Source: Thermoguttaceae bacterium (lineage in GTDB: Bacteria; Planctomycetota; Planctomycetia; Pirellulales; Thermoguttaceae). From it: a stretch of 64,000 bases of DNA. Each line of letters begins with the position of its first letter. Position 1 is the first letter of the stretch. The position numbers and the translations under genes were made by a program. The notes beneath the pieces were generated by a model, which saw only the letters and a list, made by a program, of their open reading frames with translations, searched no databases and was not told the origin of the DNA. Below, in pieces: positions 63,787-64,000 of the stretch. The stretch is taken from the NCBI GenBank assembly GCA_017434455.1, contig JAFRFG010000054.1, positions 124,001-188,000 of the forward strand, read 5' to 3'.

Positions 63787-64000
63787 TGCAGCACCTCCGT
63801 CATAGGGCCGTTCTGGCGCCGATCGTCGGTCTCTTCGGTGGAATGAAGCGCGCGGAGCATTCGAATCGAGGAGATATTCCCCAAACGAAACGGATGTTCC
63901 ACCACCTCTTGACGGCCGTCGGCGAAAAACAGCCGAATCCGGACCACCCAGTAAATTTTTACCAGTTCCCCTTCGTAACTTAGGGGAGAATTGGGGAGCG
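63783..64000 (-). CDS. C-terminal end of an unknown protein, 5' part beyond the right edge
   Basis: The minus strand is open from the edge to the TGA at 63785-63783, giving 72 complete codons. The readable end contains SYEGELVKIYWVVRIRLFFADG followed by EHPFRLGNISS and a charged tail. The alternating hydrophobic pattern suggests a beta-sandwich, perhaps arrestin-like, but this is only an impression. It overlaps the P-loop ATPase start by four bases, so the two form an operon. Confidence 0.7.
   Translation of the reverse strand, partial: LPNSPLSYEGELVKIYWVVRIRLFFADGRQEVVEHPFRLGNISSIRMLRALHSTEETDDRRQNGPMTEVLQ

Overview
The window looks like chromosomal DNA of a planctomycete (phylum Planctomycetota), perhaps an anaerobic or facultative, host- or sediment-associated lineage. 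The evidence is the combination of a DUF1570 protein, a FliA/WhiG-type sigma factor, Tat-exported Gfo/Idh/MocA oxidoreductases in tandem, an FG-GAP protein, a fused beta-propeller/di-heme cytochrome, a GNAT/SUMF1 pair and a large share of exported proteins of unknown role. The anaerobic leaning is inferred from the polyferredoxin cluster, the NifU-like/GGGtGRT pair and the LarB/LarC genes. I see no rRNA, tRNA, CRISPR array, insertion sequence or prophage. Many genes sit in short operons or divergent pairs, and many promoters fit a sigma-70-like TTGnnn-17-TATAAT pattern.

Layout. 1-0.9 kb: a Sel1-repeat gene running off the left edge. 1.2-3.1 kb: typA. 3.2-6.5 kb: a redox cluster (DUF362 protein, NapH-like membrane polyferredoxin with a His-rich tail, exported four-cluster ferredoxin). 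6.5-12.6 kb: three tandem secreted heparinase II/III-like paralogues on the minus strand. 12.8-15.9 kb: a Ser/Thr kinase divergent from a propeller/di-heme cytochrome, with a repeat-rich control region between them. 16-20.2 kb: GNAT, SUMF1-like, sigma factor, hisI, hisG. 20.2-23.3 kb: a DUF374 acyltransferase, a membrane protein and metK. 23.7-27.4 kb: a PAS-GAF-receiver protein, then the NifU-like scaffold and GGGtGRT genes. 27.5-31.3 kb: a C45-type amidohydrolase/acyltransferase divergent from a condensation-fold acyltransferase, then an exported acetolactate decarboxylase. 31.4-39.4 kb: acnA, an unknown exported protein, an FG-GAP protein and purM. 39.5-44.7 kb: larB with a coupled membrane protein, an M24 peptidase, an HD phosphohydrolase and a glycosyltransferase. 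45.1-50.5 kb: LpoB-like and FtsQ-like envelope proteins, an esterase, a nucleoside-hydrolase-like protein and larC. 50.8-54.8 kb: a large membrane protein, uppP and trpB. 54.9-57.8 kb: two tandem Gfo/Idh/MocA genes. 57.9-63 kb: DUF1570 protein, HEAT lipoprotein, MATE exporter, NagX-like acyltransferase. 63-64 kb: a P-loop ATPase translationally coupled to a gene running off the right edge.

How the genes fit together. Housekeeping genes (typA, hisI/hisG, metK, acnA, purM, uppP, trpB) are interspersed with accessory modules: carbohydrate or glycan breakdown (heparinase-like array, Gfo/Idh pair, NagX-like protein, esterase), extracytoplasmic electron transfer (DUF362/polyferredoxin trio, propeller cytochrome), nickel-pincer cofactor synthesis (larB and larC at separate sites, without larA or larE here) and Fe-S related genes (NifU-like plus GGGtGRT). 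The least explained loci are the NifU-like/GGGtGRT pair, the DUF362-polyferredoxin trio and the divergent C45/condensation pair around a perfect inverted repeat.
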